The position numbers and the translations under genes are program-made. A stretch of DNA of 35,470 bases, taken from the IMG/VR virus record IMGVR_UViG_3300005511_000517, positions 1 through 35,470 of that record; one strand, given 5' to 3'. Positions 1-7,531 of this stretch are shown one piece after another. Source of the DNA: a virus. Numbering within the stretch: the stretch's first letter is position 1; every line of letters starts with the position of its first letter. The notes below the pieces were generated by a model. It saw nothing but the letters and a program-made list of their open reading frames with translations, had not been told where the DNA came from and searched no databases.

Positions 1-363
1 CGGACAGGTATCCAGTCCACGTCCGCGGGCCGCCACCATGATGTTTTGTAAGAACATGCCATAGTCAAGCCAGGAGCCCTGCTCCATGATGCGGTCGATG
101 GTAAAAATAAGTCCCACCGGCGCATCGAAGAACTCAAAGTTGCGGCCATGCTGGGCCGCCATGCCCATTTTGTTTTCGCGGGTCAGGCCCAGCAGGGAAT
201 ACAGGTCCCAGCCTACCTTGCGGCGGCGGTCGATGTAGGGCGACACCCACTCGCGCGGGTAGTAGGCATACATCTGGGGTTGCAAGGAAGCCTTATGCCA
301 TAAGGGCTGGTTTGAAGACCTCCCCTCCCGTACAAAAAATGCACAAAACTTTGTGAAATCCAT
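1..363 (-). pseudogene. nitroreductase, 3' fragment (N-terminal part missing)
   Basis: Reading leftwards, this frame runs off the window edge and encodes the central part of an FMN-dependent nitroreductase of the PnbA/NfnB-like family. The recognisable segment starts about position 285 with AYYPREWVSPYIDRRRKVGW and continues through FFDAPVGLIFTIDR, GSWLDYGMFLQNIM and AARGRGLDTCP, which are hallmarks of this family. About 80-90 N-terminal residues that normally precede this block, including the first FMN-binding segment, are absent. The sequence upstream (about 285-363) encodes an unrelated stretch beginning at an ATG at 361-363 with no ribosome binding site. I infer that the gene was cut by an insertion or deletion at about 285-310, which would make this the left chromosomal junction of the island. 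The 3' end lies outside the window, so I cannot say whether that end is intact. Confidence 0.8.
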
Positions 364-427
364 GAAAATCTAGTTCACAAAAAAGGCCACCGACATCGAC
401 ACGTACTCATTCCAATTTAATAGCTGC

Positions 428-793
428 TTACCACTTGATCAAGACGCCGTTATCGACAAACGGCATTGCTGCATGCAGCTCGCTGGCCTTTCGCTGCTTG
501 GCTGAACGCGCTTGAATCTTTGCCTTTGGCGTAATCACTGCGGCGCTGATCCAATCGAAGCGCTCCATTGCGATGCGCTGGCGGGTCTTGTAATGCCAGA
601 CCGTGTCAAAAACCGCATGTGAGATTACGCGGTAGCGCGCTCCCTCAATCAGTTGAGACTTATCAAACTTACTCGTACTTGGGATTCGCCATTTCTCTTG
701 CCGTTGGTTGGCAGACAGCTTGTAGTAGACGGTCTTAGCGGTGATCTTCGTGATCACGACATCGAGCACCTGTGGTTGCAAAATTTTTGTCAT
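428..793 (-). CDS. hypothetical protein, 121 aa
   Basis: A basic protein of 121 residues, starting MTKILQPQVLDVVITKITAK, that I do not recognise. Its first 60 residues look beta-rich with a cluster YRVISHAVFDTVWHYKTRQR; the C-terminus carries a basic, Ala/Lys-rich patch (KAKIQARSAKQRKAS), so nucleic-acid binding is possible but unproven. The start is supported by GGAG eight bases upstream (793 side). It is transcribed away from the gene at 1013, leaving a 219-base divergent intergenic region (794-1012) likely to hold both promoters. It is the first gene inside the presumed island, next to the broken nitroreductase. Confidence 0.6.
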   Translation of the reverse strand: MTKILQPQVLDVVITKITAKTVYYKLSANQRQEKWRIPSTSKFDKSQLIEGARYRVISHAVFDTVWHYKTRQRIAMERFDWISAAVITPKAKIQARSAKQRKASELHAAMPFVDNGVLIKW

Positions 794-1012
794 TGTTGTT
801 CTCCAAATTGAACGCTTGTGAGCCTCCGGGCTTCACGAACGTATTTAAAGAAGACCCTCGTTTCGGAGCGAATAAGGCCGAGAAATCAAGGCTTTTGTCG
901 AATGCCATTACGACGCGGTAGTTCTTTCATTTAGAAGGTGATTTCTTTACCAGACGGCTTTCCAATTGGTGCACTGCAAACGATGCAGTCAACCAACTAA
1001 CGGAGAACCAAC

Positions 1013-1444
1013 ATGGCAAAGAACCCTCAAGCAGCACCTCAAGCATCCAACGACAACGCACAACCACTCGGCTTCCTCGCTCAAGTGAACGCCCTCGCCA
1101 CGCCAATCACCGACCTGTCCCAAATCGCGGCGAAACGCGATCCGCTGATCAACGCACGCACCAAGTTTTCCGCCAATTGCGACGAGACTGTGAAGCTGAT
1201 CAAAGCAGCGGCGGAACAAGGGAGGTTCTTCAAGAAGCTGCCAGACGGTTACTTGATCACGTTCCGCAACGGGAACAGTGCTATGCCCTTGAATGGAGTG
1301 ACCTACTTCCGGGTAAGTGACGCACAGGCAGCGATCAATTTTGTGGAAGCCGCTAAAGCAGGTGCTGCGAACGGCGAACTAGATCAAGCGTTTCGAGACA
1401 GCTCGCGAGCACCAAGCAAAGGAAAGGAAGAAGCTCCAGCTTAA
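1013..1444 (+). CDS. hypothetical protein, 143 aa
   Basis: Starts at ATG 1013 behind a good CGGAGAA ribosome binding site. The protein has a flexible Ala/Gln/Asn-rich N-terminus (about residues 1-25), a central region rich in Lys/Arg (40-75) with SANCDETVKLIKAAAEQGRF, then a short motif GYLITFRNGNSAMPLNG and a helical tail ending in KGKEEAPA. No domain is recognised. It is immediately followed by a strong rho-independent terminator, so it is probably a single-gene transcript. It could be a small phage or island accessory protein; the function is unknown. Confidence 0.65.
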   Translation: MAKNPQAAPQASNDNAQPLGFLAQVNALATPITDLSQIAAKRDPLINARTKFSANCDETVKLIKAAAEQGRFFKKLPDGYLITFRNGNSAMPLNGVTYFRVSDAQAAINFVEAAKAGAANGELDQAFRDSSRAPSKGKEEAPA

Positions 1445-1466
1445 GGGGCACATAAAGCTGCAAAGT

Positions 1467-1492
1467 AAACGGCGCCTTGAGCGCCGTTTTTA
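1467..1492 (+). terminator. rho-independent terminator after the 1013-1444 gene
   Basis: AACGGCGC (1468-1475), loop CTTGA, GCGCCGTT (1481-1488), followed by a run of T. The eight-base perfect stem plus U-tract is a classical terminator starting 24 bases after the stop codon. Confidence 0.85.
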
Positions 1493-1600
1493 ATTGGAAA
1501 AAAGAATGACATGTGCTGTCACTCTTTTGTTGATCCACCACGTACCTGGCTGCATCCTCGGACGCGTCACAGAAACGCACCTAGAGACCAGGGGATCAAA

Positions 1601-1780
1601 ATGCAGCAAGTAAAACTCGACCAGACCTACTTCAACGAATACTGGGGCTACATCGAAATTGGCGCAACGGCATGCGAAGCACTAATCGAAGTCGCCAACG
1701 CAAATGAAGTGAGCGTGTGCGTGGTGTTTGATGCGCTAGTTCGCGAAGGCCTGGGCAATCCGTGCGGCACTTTTCGTTAA
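1601..1780 (+). CDS. hypothetical protein, 59 aa
   Basis: A longer frame opens at 1511, but the start is more likely ATG 1601, where CAGGGGA lies about eight bases upstream. Residues before that point (Arg/His/Pro-rich) look non-coding. The 59-residue product is acidic and helical (QTYFNEYWGYIEIGATACEA) and ends CGTFR. No family is recognised. It converges on the membrane-protein gene at 1886-2728; the 105 bases between the stop codons contain no strong hairpin that I can see. Confidence 0.5.
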   Translation: MQQVKLDQTYFNEYWGYIEIGATACEALIEVANANEVSVCVVFDALVREGLGNPCGTFR

Positions 1781-1885
1781 TGGGCTGAATGTCGCGAGAT
1801 ACGAATCTAACAAAATGGTTCAACCACAGATTACCTCTAGAACCTTAAGTGACTTATGTAAGCAGTGCACAAAATCAGATCAGGC

Positions 1886-2728
1886 TCAGCAATGTGGCTT
1901 GAGCACCTCGGTTTCGAGCAGATTTCTTTTCTCAGTTAGCCACTTTTCTACCGATGATTCGTCAAGAAGTGTCATCAGATCAACGAGGTGTACAAACAGG
2001 CGCTTGATGCGAACGTGCCGAAAGTCTTTGCCGCCCACCTCAAGGTCCAGCAAGAAATTGGAAACGACTGGGTGCCAACGTTTTATGGCTGAATCTCCTT
2101 CAGCTTCCGCGGCTTCAAGAAAGCGTCCGTAACCGGTCACCGTTCTCGTAGCCCCGCGCGTTTCGATCATGGATTCACCAATTGCTCGAAGTTCATCACG
2201 AAAGATCAGTGTATCTCTCCACATTCCCAAGTCATCTGTCTTATTGATTTGCCCATCAGCGAGGTCACTTCGTATGGCGTTTACCACCCATTCGAGCGCC
2301 TTGGAGTGTGGATTGCTTCCAGATCGAAGATAGGTAACTTCCTGTCTGTAAAGCTCAAGCCAACCAAGGAATGCAGCCAAGCGATAGATGCTACTGAGTA
2401 GCTTATGTCGCTGAAAGTAGGGATCGTGAACTGAGTTGCGGATTTGTCGATCAACTCGCTTGTCGAGAACGCTCGTTTTCAGGTAGACGGTCGGGTAGGT
2501 GAGATCAATCTCGAACAATCGAGTAGCTAGCTCGTGCGCTGACAGATACAGCGGATCACGGTACCGCTGGTACAACTGCTCGAGTGTCTTCTTCTGTTTC
2601 CAGCTTTCGAACGATCGAACAAAAAAGAAGTCCTTAAGTACGATACCAAACAGCGATCCAAGGGTAGAGACTAATGCACCGAGAACTGTTAGGCCAAGCC
2701 AAGTTTGCAAACTGAGTCCCAAAAACAT
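1886..2728 (-). CDS. single-pass membrane protein, last gene of the TIR cluster
   Basis: A 280-residue protein with one N-terminal transmembrane helix (about residues 6-31, WLGLTVLGALVSTLGSLFGI) followed by a basic segment (FESWKQKKTLEQLYQRYRDP) and a long soluble, mainly helical domain. I recognise no enzyme motif. The start is well supported by CGGAGA upstream of ATG 2728. It follows the 248-residue TIR gene on the same strand after 59 bases, so co-transcription is likely. In known TIR systems, such as the Thoeris family, the TIR protein makes a nucleotide signal and a partner executes the response. By analogy this membrane protein could be an effector acting at the inner membrane. That role is an inference; it lacks visible SIR2, SLOG or macro-domain signatures. 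Confidence 0.75.
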   Translation of the reverse strand: MFLGLSLQTWLGLTVLGALVSTLGSLFGIVLKDFFFVRSFESWKQKKTLEQLYQRYRDPLYLSAHELATRLFEIDLTYPTVYLKTSVLDKRVDRQIRNSVHDPYFQRHKLLSSIYRLAAFLGWLELYRQEVTYLRSGSNPHSKALEWVVNAIRSDLADGQINKTDDLGMWRDTLIFRDELRAIGESMIETRGATRTVTGYGRFLEAAEAEGDSAIKRWHPVVSNFLLDLEVGGKDFRHVRIKRLFVHLVDLMTLLDESSVEKWLTEKRNLLETEVLKPHC

Positions 2729-2787
2729 TTCAATCTCCGATGAGCGCGATAGCAGCGGTTTTTACGATCAAACTTTTTGGACCCAAC

Positions 2788-3534
2788 TTAAATTCCCTCG
2801 TCATTATCTGCTTCATACTCAATGCATTCACATCCCAGTGCCTGCCCACCGCATACTGGACAGCGCTCGACGTCGCAACTAGGTACGTGAAGTTCCCCTT
2901 TAATGGCGCCGCAATCATTGCAAGGCATGTCTCCAGGATCCCAACCGCCGTCTTCATCCCCATACCTTACTCGAGGAACACGGGCAACGTAATGAGTTAT
3001 TGACTGCGCGCGCTTCAATTTTTCAGGCCAGAAGCTGGCAACTTCCTGGCCTCGAAACTCAACAAGTTCTCCCTTCCATTTAAGTTCGCCAACATCGCTT
3101 GGATCAGTCTCTGGTCCAAACAACTTTTGGACAATTAGATGACTTAGCTCAGTTAACGAATGGTTTCGAAGGTCAATGTATCCCGTAGTCGCATTGAGAC
3201 CTGGAATTTCGGTATCGTCTAACCGAACGGGAAGAATGTACTCCTGGTTCTCCTTGAAGGCTCTAGCTTGAGCTTGCTTCAGTTCGTGCCGAGTCCAAAG
3301 CTTTTTTCTATACGCAGCAGAGACAAAAATGATGCAGTACTTGGCTCGATCCATGTATACGGACTGCAAGTGCTGATAAAGGTCTTTCCCCCAAAGATCC
3401 GCACGTTCGTAATCGTCATAGAACACATGTACCCCGAGTAAGCGCAGTATTTCTGCTAGCTCAGCGACGGTTTCTCGATCCTCGTTTGCGAACGAAAGCG
3501 CTACGTCGTATTTGAAGTCTGTGGCATCACTCAT
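2788..3534 (-). CDS. TIR-domain protein with C-terminal Cys-rich module
   Basis: Residues 8-140 form a TIR_2-type domain: [30 protein letters not shown] and [15 protein letters not shown]. The glutamate in the WTRHE segment (E84) sits where TIR NADases carry the catalytic Glu, so NAD+ cleavage or cyclisation is plausible. Residues about 145-195 are a linker ([20 protein letters not shown]). The C-terminus (200-240) holds paired cysteines, [13 protein letters not shown] and CEC, typical of a zinc-ribbon module, with an acidic tail. At 248 residues it is longer than simple ThsB-type TIRs because of this addition. It lies between another TIR gene (89 bases upstream) and a membrane-protein gene (59 bases downstream), all on the minus strand. 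Likely a defence sensor/signal enzyme; the trigger is unknown. Confidence 0.85.
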   Translation of the reverse strand: MSDATDFKYDVALSFANEDRETVAELAEILRLLGVHVFYDDYERADLWGKDLYQHLQSVYMDRAKYCIIFVSAAYRKKLWTRHELKQAQARAFKENQEYILPVRLDDTEIPGLNATTGYIDLRNHSLTELSHLIVQKLFGPETDPSDVGELKWKGELVEFRGQEVASFWPEKLKRAQSITHYVARVPRVRYGDEDGGWDPGDMPCNDCGAIKGELHVPSCDVERCPVCGGQALGCECIEYEADNDEGI

Positions 3535-3623
3535 TGGATGAGATCTCGACCTATGTTAATCCTCAATTTGTAGAACACATTTATGCTAATGGAACCTATT
3601 ACTGTCAGTCGAAGACGAGGGCT

Positions 3624-4739
3624 TTATTCAGCAGGACGCCTTTTCATTAGCGCCGCGTTACCCCCATTGATTACCAGCGCTGCCCGCATGTCGTCGGTTT
3701 TAACAATTACGTCGCGAACGTTTCGTATGACGTGATCGCCAAGTCTATAACCGCGACCGGGCCACGCAGTTCCTGCCGGGCGGCCGACTACCAGTATCGG
3801 TTGGCAGCCATGTTTGCACGTGTAAATTGTTTCCCCTTCGTCTACCGATAGGTTGCTTTCAGAGAGCAGTTGCACGGTGCCACAAGCCGGACACTCGGTT
3901 TTCATGTTGCTGTCTTTTATGGCGGCTCCATCTTTGCCGATTCCTTGCTGAGCGAAGACATCCTCTACCTTGACCAAATCGTAAGAAATACCGTGTGCAT
4001 TGTTGTAGTCAAAGACTTTCTTAACAACTGATTCAACAATCATGTCATCTGAAATTTTTCGTTGATCCAAGAAGCCTACGGTGCATAAGATTCCGTCGAC
4101 CTGCGCGTCGTCGAGTCGCAACGGAAGGATGTACTCGCTGTTCTCTTGGAAGGCCCTAGCTTGCGCCGCTTTCCGTTCGTGGTTTGTCCACTGTTTTTTA
4201 GAATAATGTTCAGACACCAGCATCAAACAATACTTTGCTTCATCTTTGTAGACCTTTGAAAGATGGACATAAAGGTCCTTCCCCCAAAGATTTGCCTGTT
4301 CGTACTCATCGTAGAAAACCTTCAATCCCCTGAGAACAAGAAGCGACGCAAGACGCTCCGCTACGTTGCGGTCTTCGCCCGCAAACGAGATTGCGATGTC
4401 ATAAGTTGGCATGCCATCCTTTTTTGATGTGTGTGCTTCGCTCGAAAGAGGTTGTACTGGCTGCGGTGTTCGCTTCGCGCCGGCCTTCTTAAATTTGATC
4501 TGAAAATGCGCTGGCATTCCATGAAGGTCGTGGTAGAAAGATGCCTGCGTAACTTCGCTTCTTTCGTCCTTACCATTAGGCAGATGTCTCAGAATTGTAT
4601 CCTCTTCTTCTATGTCAGCAGTCGCATCCCAAACGACTATGGTGCCTCCAGCAATCGTGGCGTTGTACGGCCCTTTCAAAGTGCCATTTGCCTTTTCCAC
4701 TTGAATGTCTTCTTTCGGAAATACACTAAACGGGTTCAC
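3624..4739 (-). CDS. TIR-domain protein with N-terminal beta-rich domain and zinc ribbon
   Basis: A 371-residue protein starting at GTG 4739, chosen because GAGGAT lies seven bases upstream. Residues 1-87 form a beta-rich module (ILRHLPNGKDERSEVTQ and FYHDLHGMPAHFQIKFKK) of a kind I associate with the N-termini of other bacterial conflict proteins. Residues 111-245 are a TIR domain closely related to that of the neighbouring gene: YDIAISFAGEDR, VFYDEYEQANLWGKDLY and QWTNHERKAAQARAF, with putative catalytic E188. A C-terminal zinc-ribbon-like part has CPACG near residue 284 and CKHGC about 28 residues later. The N-terminal domain is absent from the other TIR protein, which suggests a sensor or targeting role here. 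NADase activity is inferred from the conserved Glu only. Confidence 0.85.
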   Translation of the reverse strand: MNPFSVFPKEDIQVEKANGTLKGPYNATIAGGTIVVWDATADIEEEDTILRHLPNGKDERSEVTQASFYHDLHGMPAHFQIKFKKAGAKRTPQPVQPLSSEAHTSKKDGMPTYDIAISFAGEDRNVAERLASLLVLRGLKVFYDEYEQANLWGKDLYVHLSKVYKDEAKYCLMLVSEHYSKKQWTNHERKAAQARAFQENSEYILPLRLDDAQVDGILCTVGFLDQRKISDDMIVESVVKKVFDYNNAHGISYDLVKVEDVFAQQGIGKDGAAIKDSNMKTECPACGTVQLLSESNLSVDEGETIYTCKHGCQPILVVGRPAGTAWPGRGYRLGDHVIRNVRDVIVKTDDMRAALVINGGNAALMKRRPAE

Positions 4740-4810
4740 GTTACATCCTCACATGCAAAGATTTAGAACAGTGCCATCACTCAAAACCTACGCATCTACA
4801 TACTTGTCAG

Positions 4811-5578
4811 TTATCCAAAAATAGAATTGGGATCTTCTGGATCAAATCCCGGAAAGTCTTCAGGAATCGTACTTTCAATCACACTTCCCCCGGAAATCGT
4901 TTGTACTGCGATCAAGAATCCATCGGCCTTCCTCACAATTCGGATCTGTTGCGTGATGTACTGGGCGCGAGTATGGATGAATACATTAATCCTAAAACTT
5001 TCTCTGCTCTCAAGACTGAATCGGTATGCCCCAGTAACGACCTTACTCGGGTAGATGCTTTCAAGTGCAAATTTATGTGGAGTCCACATGATCCCTTCTT
5101 CAGGAACAATTGGCTCATCTAAGTCAATAACATCGACTTTAAGGTCAAACACTGGGTATATCGAACGGTTAAAGAGCCAGAGCTCTAATACATTTGGAGA
5201 AGTCATGATTGGCGAGAAGCAGGCGAAGCTATTCTTGCCAGTTGCAAATCCCATGAAGTCTTCCGTATGTTTCTCCAATCTGGATACTAGGCTAGTAACG
5301 CGACTTTCAATGTTTAGTAAATTTTCTTCAACATGCGCTTGCTTTTGGACACGGAAGAATTGCCCAGTGGCCCAGCTAGCGAGAAAGAATGTCGGCGCAA
5401 AGATGTTCACAAGCGCTTTGGCGTCGTTCACCGAGCCAGCCGGATTGACATTGTATGCAGTCCATAACAAAGCGATGATGGTTGGAAGCCAGAATTCTTT
5501 AAGCAGACGTAAGGCAAGTTTCATGATGAGCGACGAATAGTAATGCGACTGGAAGGCAATTTTAATCCCGAGCAACAC
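4811..5578 (-). CDS. two-pass membrane protein, first gene of the TIR cluster
   Basis: A 255-residue protein if translated from GTG 5578; ATG 5524 (residue 19) is an alternative, and neither has a clear ribosome binding site. There are two hydrophobic helices at about residues 29-44 (FWLPTIIALLWTAY) and 56-75 (LVNIFAPTFFLASWATGQFF), then a short coiled-coil-like stretch (80-110, ENLLNIESRVTSLVSRLEK), then a C-terminal beta-rich domain (about 120-240) with LELWLFNRSIYPVFDLKVDV and YRFSLESRESFRINVF, resembling an Ig-like or accessory beta-sandwich. No catalytic motif is seen. It lies 71 bases upstream of the TIR/zinc-ribbon gene on the same strand and probably opens the operon. An effector or membrane anchor role in TIR defence is inferred from context only. 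Confidence 0.75.
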   Translation of the reverse strand: MLLGIKIAFQSHYYSSLIMKLALRLLKEFWLPTIIALLWTAYNVNPAGSVNDAKALVNIFAPTFFLASWATGQFFRVQKQAHVEENLLNIESRVTSLVSRLEKHTEDFMGFATGKNSFACFSPIMTSPNVLELWLFNRSIYPVFDLKVDVIDLDEPIVPEEGIMWTPHKFALESIYPSKVVTGAYRFSLESRESFRINVFIHTRAQYITQQIRIVRKADGFLIAVQTISGGSVIESTIPEDFPGFDPEDPNSIFG

Positions 5579-5850
5579 AATGATACTCTGCTATTACATC
5601 AGTAGAAAGTCTTGGTAATGAAAGTTAATGCCAAGAATTTTCGACGTCTGGCGGCATCCTGGTTTAGGCTTCATTAACTGATGCTACGGCCCTGTGAATA
5701 ACTTGGAAATTGCATGAAAGTAACGACATGAAGTCCACTCAGCTACCTCGCGTCGAACTGGAGTCAAATGCAACTGGGATGACGATCTCGTCAGTCCTAT
5801 GACGTATTGGTAAACGGTGAAGCCTGGCGTTAGGCTACGTGGCTAGCGGG

Positions 5851-5873
5851 AGTTGGCGGTTCAACCGCCAACT
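5851..5873. repeat. perfect 11-1-11 inverted repeat
   Basis: AGTTGGCGGTT (5851-5861), a single central C, then AACCGCCAACT (5863-5873). The single-base centre makes it a DNA palindrome suited to a dimeric regulator rather than a normal RNA hairpin. It is followed directly by a tandem pair GATTTGTACA / GATTTTGTACA (5874-5894). Confidence 0.7.
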
Positions 5874-5910
5874 GATTTGTACAGATTTTGTACACCGCCC
5901 CCGACAAGCT

Positions 5911-6009
5911 TGTAGGTGCTTGATTACCTGGATGTTTTTGCGACCTGTAGAGTATGGTGTGTATTCCACGGGTCGCAGCCAGGCATGCACGAAGTCATGT
6001 AGGTGCTTG
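5911..6009 (+). repeat. 12-base direct repeat flanking a palindrome
   Basis: TGTAGGTGCTTG occurs at 5911-5922 and again at 5998-6009, 87 bases apart. The 37-base imperfect palindrome at 5940-5976 lies between the two copies. Confidence 0.6.
5940..5976. repeat. imperfect 15-7-15 inverted repeat
   Basis: GCGACCTGTAGAGTA (5940-5954), seven-base centre TGGTGTG, then TATTCCACGGGTCGC (5962-5976). Twelve of 15 positions are Watson-Crick pairs and two more would be G-U pairs in RNA. No T-run follows, so it is more likely a binding or recombination site, or an RNA element, than a terminator. Confidence 0.55.
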
Positions 6010-6144
6010 TTTCTTCTGATCGTTCTGCACCTATTCACAAAAGCAAATCGGCCTGTGAATAAATCCCGAAATCTTGAACCCGAAAACGCATCACTGTACG
6101 GCTTGGCTGCTGCTTGGTAGGTGGCATCAACCAAAAATCTTCTA

Positions 6145-6405
6145 CTACTTGACCCATACGCCATGTGGCACGTTTTCAGGGGCGCAAAGTGATTCCAGGC
6201 GCAATACGTCAAGGTGTTCAAACGCATCGCGAAGTTCAACTCCCTCAGGAAGCTTGATTGCGGCCTTCCAAAGCGCCAGCACACCCGCGGCCGCTTTAAG
6301 CGCTTGGTTATAGTCTTCGGCTGACGTTGCGAGCTTAGCTCTTTTTACGTAGTCATTGATTGTTGCTTCGGCACGGCGAGTCAAAGCCTGGTATGCCATT
6401 TCCAT
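6145..6405 (-). CDS. hypothetical protein, 86 aa
   Basis: An 86-residue, largely alpha-helical protein: MEMAYQALTRRAEATINDYV, then KLATSAEDYNQALKAAAGVL, ending GVWVK. The start at ATG 6405 follows a GGGGAT ribosome binding site. The alternation of charged and Ala/Leu residues suggests a two- or three-helix bundle. No family is recognised. A much longer overlapping frame in another phase (to 6284) is rejected as a shadow. The gene is on the minus strand, like most accessory genes here, and ends at the edge of the repeat-rich region. Confidence 0.55.
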   Translation of the reverse strand: MEMAYQALTRRAEATINDYVKRAKLATSAEDYNQALKAAAGVLALWKAAIKLPEGVELRDAFEHLDVLRLESLCAPENVPHGVWVK

Positions 6406-6462
6406 AGAATCCCCAGTGACTGAGCTAACTACAGACTATCCTACCGTTCACCGCACAGAATG

Positions 6463-6491
6463 GCAAAACACCAGCGCGAGTGCTTGCTGGT
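6463..6491 (-). terminator. terminator for the small membrane-protein gene
   Basis: On the minus strand: ACCAGC, loop, GCTGGT (6470-6491), followed by GTTTTGC. It lies about 60 bases downstream of the stop codon of the 31-residue gene at 6554-6649. The stem is only six base pairs. Confidence 0.5.
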
Positions 6492-6553
6492 CTTAACTCC
6501 TCGAAGCAGGAAAAAAATTAGATGCGGCTGCTCAACCGTCGATAAGTGAAAAA

Positions 6554-6649
6554 CTATCGAAACATTTGTGCTGCAAACACCCACAGATTGAAGATAACCA
6601 CCAGGAAAACGACGACTGACATTGCCACTCGTAGGCGCTTTTCAATCAT
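6554..6649 (-). CDS. small single-pass membrane protein, 31 aa
   Basis: A 31-codon frame reading MIEKRLRVAM, then SVVVFLVVIFNLWVFAAQ, then MFR and stop. The structure is that of bacterial small membrane proteins: a basic N-terminus (Lys/Arg) inside the cell, one strongly hydrophobic helix (about residues 9-27), and a short tail. CCGGGGAT supplies a ribosome binding site at good spacing and a hairpin with a T-run follows. The function is unknown. In a prophage accessory region such proteins can be toxins, holin-like or modulators of membrane complexes. Confidence 0.5.
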   Translation of the reverse strand: MIEKRLRVAMSVVVFLVVIFNLWVFAAQMFR

Positions 6650-6727
6650 TCAATCCCCGGATTATGCAGTGCATGCCAATCATGTAGATCAACTACCGTT
6701 CACTGAGATGGTATTTTGATGTCACGG

Positions 6728-6955
6728 CTATAGGGTCGCGCAGCCACGTGACGTCCCAATGATGACGCATCCCGACCCCTCTCGATCCGAAACGTAATCA
6801 CTTTCGTTACCCGATACAAATTCGGAGGTTGATCGCGGTCGCGCAGCTGTGACATAAACCGTAGGCTCGTCAAAGCCTGAGTGGAAGCCTTCGACAAGGA
6901 ACTCATCGTCATCACTGTAGCTCGACAGGATCGCCAACAATTCTTTCTTTTTCAT
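6728..6955 (-). CDS. small conserved-type protein, 75 aa
   Basis: Begins MKKKELLAILSSYSDDDEFL, then VEGFHSGFDEPTVYVTAARP. This is the pattern of a widespread class of short proteins of phages and islands in which an N-terminal helix is followed by DDxEVLVEG-type strands. The C-terminal half (VSGNESDYVSDREGSGCVII) is Ser/Gly-rich. The start at ATG 6955 has only a weak ribosome binding site. An overlapping frame from 6915 is rejected. No function is known. Confidence 0.55.
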   Translation of the reverse strand: MKKKELLAILSSYSDDDEFLVEGFHSGFDEPTVYVTAARPRSTSEFVSGNESDYVSDREGSGCVIIGTSRGCATL

Positions 6956-7087
6956 AGAAGCCTAAGCAGGCATCTCGCGCAACACTGTGACTAACACAGC
7001 GCGCGATCCTCCATTGAACTGGAAAAGTGTCCTTCATTTGGCGCCCACATAAGCCACAAGTCAGGCACCACGCTGCATTGTAGGGAG

Positions 7088-7297
7088 TTAGGCAGGCTTG
7101 ATGTTGATCGCCTTCTCGCCCTTGGGGCTTGTGCCTCGCTCGAACGACACTCGTTGGTTCTCCTTCAGGCTCTTAAAGCCATCAGCTTTAATGTCCTGGA
7201 AGTGCGCGAACAGATCCCCGCCACCACCATCAGGCGTTATGAACCCGAAGCCCTTTGAGTCGTTGAACCACTTTACAGTGCCAGTCTCCAATGCCAT
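7088..7297 (-). CDS. cold-shock domain protein (CspA family)
   Basis: A full-length 69-residue cold-shock domain. The opening is METGTVKWF-like (here [11 protein letters not shown]), RNP1 is KGFGFI (residues 15-20) and RNP2 is LFAHF (29-33). The remainder, [24 protein letters not shown], is canonical. These proteins bind single-stranded RNA and DNA, melt RNA structure and act as transcription antiterminators or RNA chaperones. The start at ATG 7297 has a CGGGAGAGAG ribosome binding site. It lies among island accessory genes rather than in an obvious chromosomal neighbourhood, and csp genes are common phage cargo. Whether it is cold-inducible cannot be told from the sequence. Confidence 0.95.
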   Translation of the reverse strand: MALETGTVKWFNDSKGFGFITPDGGGGDLFAHFQDIKADGFKSLKENQRVSFERGTSPKGEKAINIKPA

Positions 7298-7531
7298 GTC
7301 TCTCTCCCGACGTTATGATTGAATGCATGCAGCAAGACGCGCCTCAAGGCGCAATGGCAACAACTGAAGGAATCAATCTGGGAGTGCTCTTAGCGAGCGC
7401 AGCTGGAGTGGGGCCCACAATTTTCGCAAAATGACGACTTGCTAATTCATTATAGGCATTTCGCTGCAAGAATAACCAGCTCTATCGACTCACATTCGAC
7501 AAGTCAGGGTCGCGGTGAACCTTTGAACAAC

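Larger units (their letters stand above)
5579..6144. other. 566-base gene-free, repeat-rich region
   Basis: Reading frames here look like artefacts of palindromic DNA: a frame on each strand reads RPVEY and YSTGR through the same inverted repeat. The region contains a 23-base near-perfect palindrome, a 37-base imperfect palindrome and a 12-base direct repeat (listed separately), plus ATTCACA (6032-6038) inverted as TGTGAAT (6053-6059). It probably holds the promoter of the TIR cluster, whose first gene starts at 5578 on the minus strand. The density of symmetric elements suggests operator or origin-like function, but no DnaA-box cluster or known operator is recognised. Confidence 0.5.

Noticed and set aside
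1511-1600. Upstream extension of the 59-residue protein
   Set aside because: It would start just after a terminator, encodes a His/Arg/Pro-rich string and lacks a ribosome binding site, unlike ATG 1601.
5940-5976. XerC/XerD dif-like recombination site
   Set aside because: The inverted repeat has a seven-base centre and arms that do not resemble the 11-6-11 dif consensus.
5835-6284. A 149-residue frame on the minus strand
   Set aside because: It runs through palindromes that give nearly the same peptide on both strands (RPVEY and YSTGR), has odd composition (many Arg, Cys, Trp) and overlaps a better helical frame at 6145-6405.
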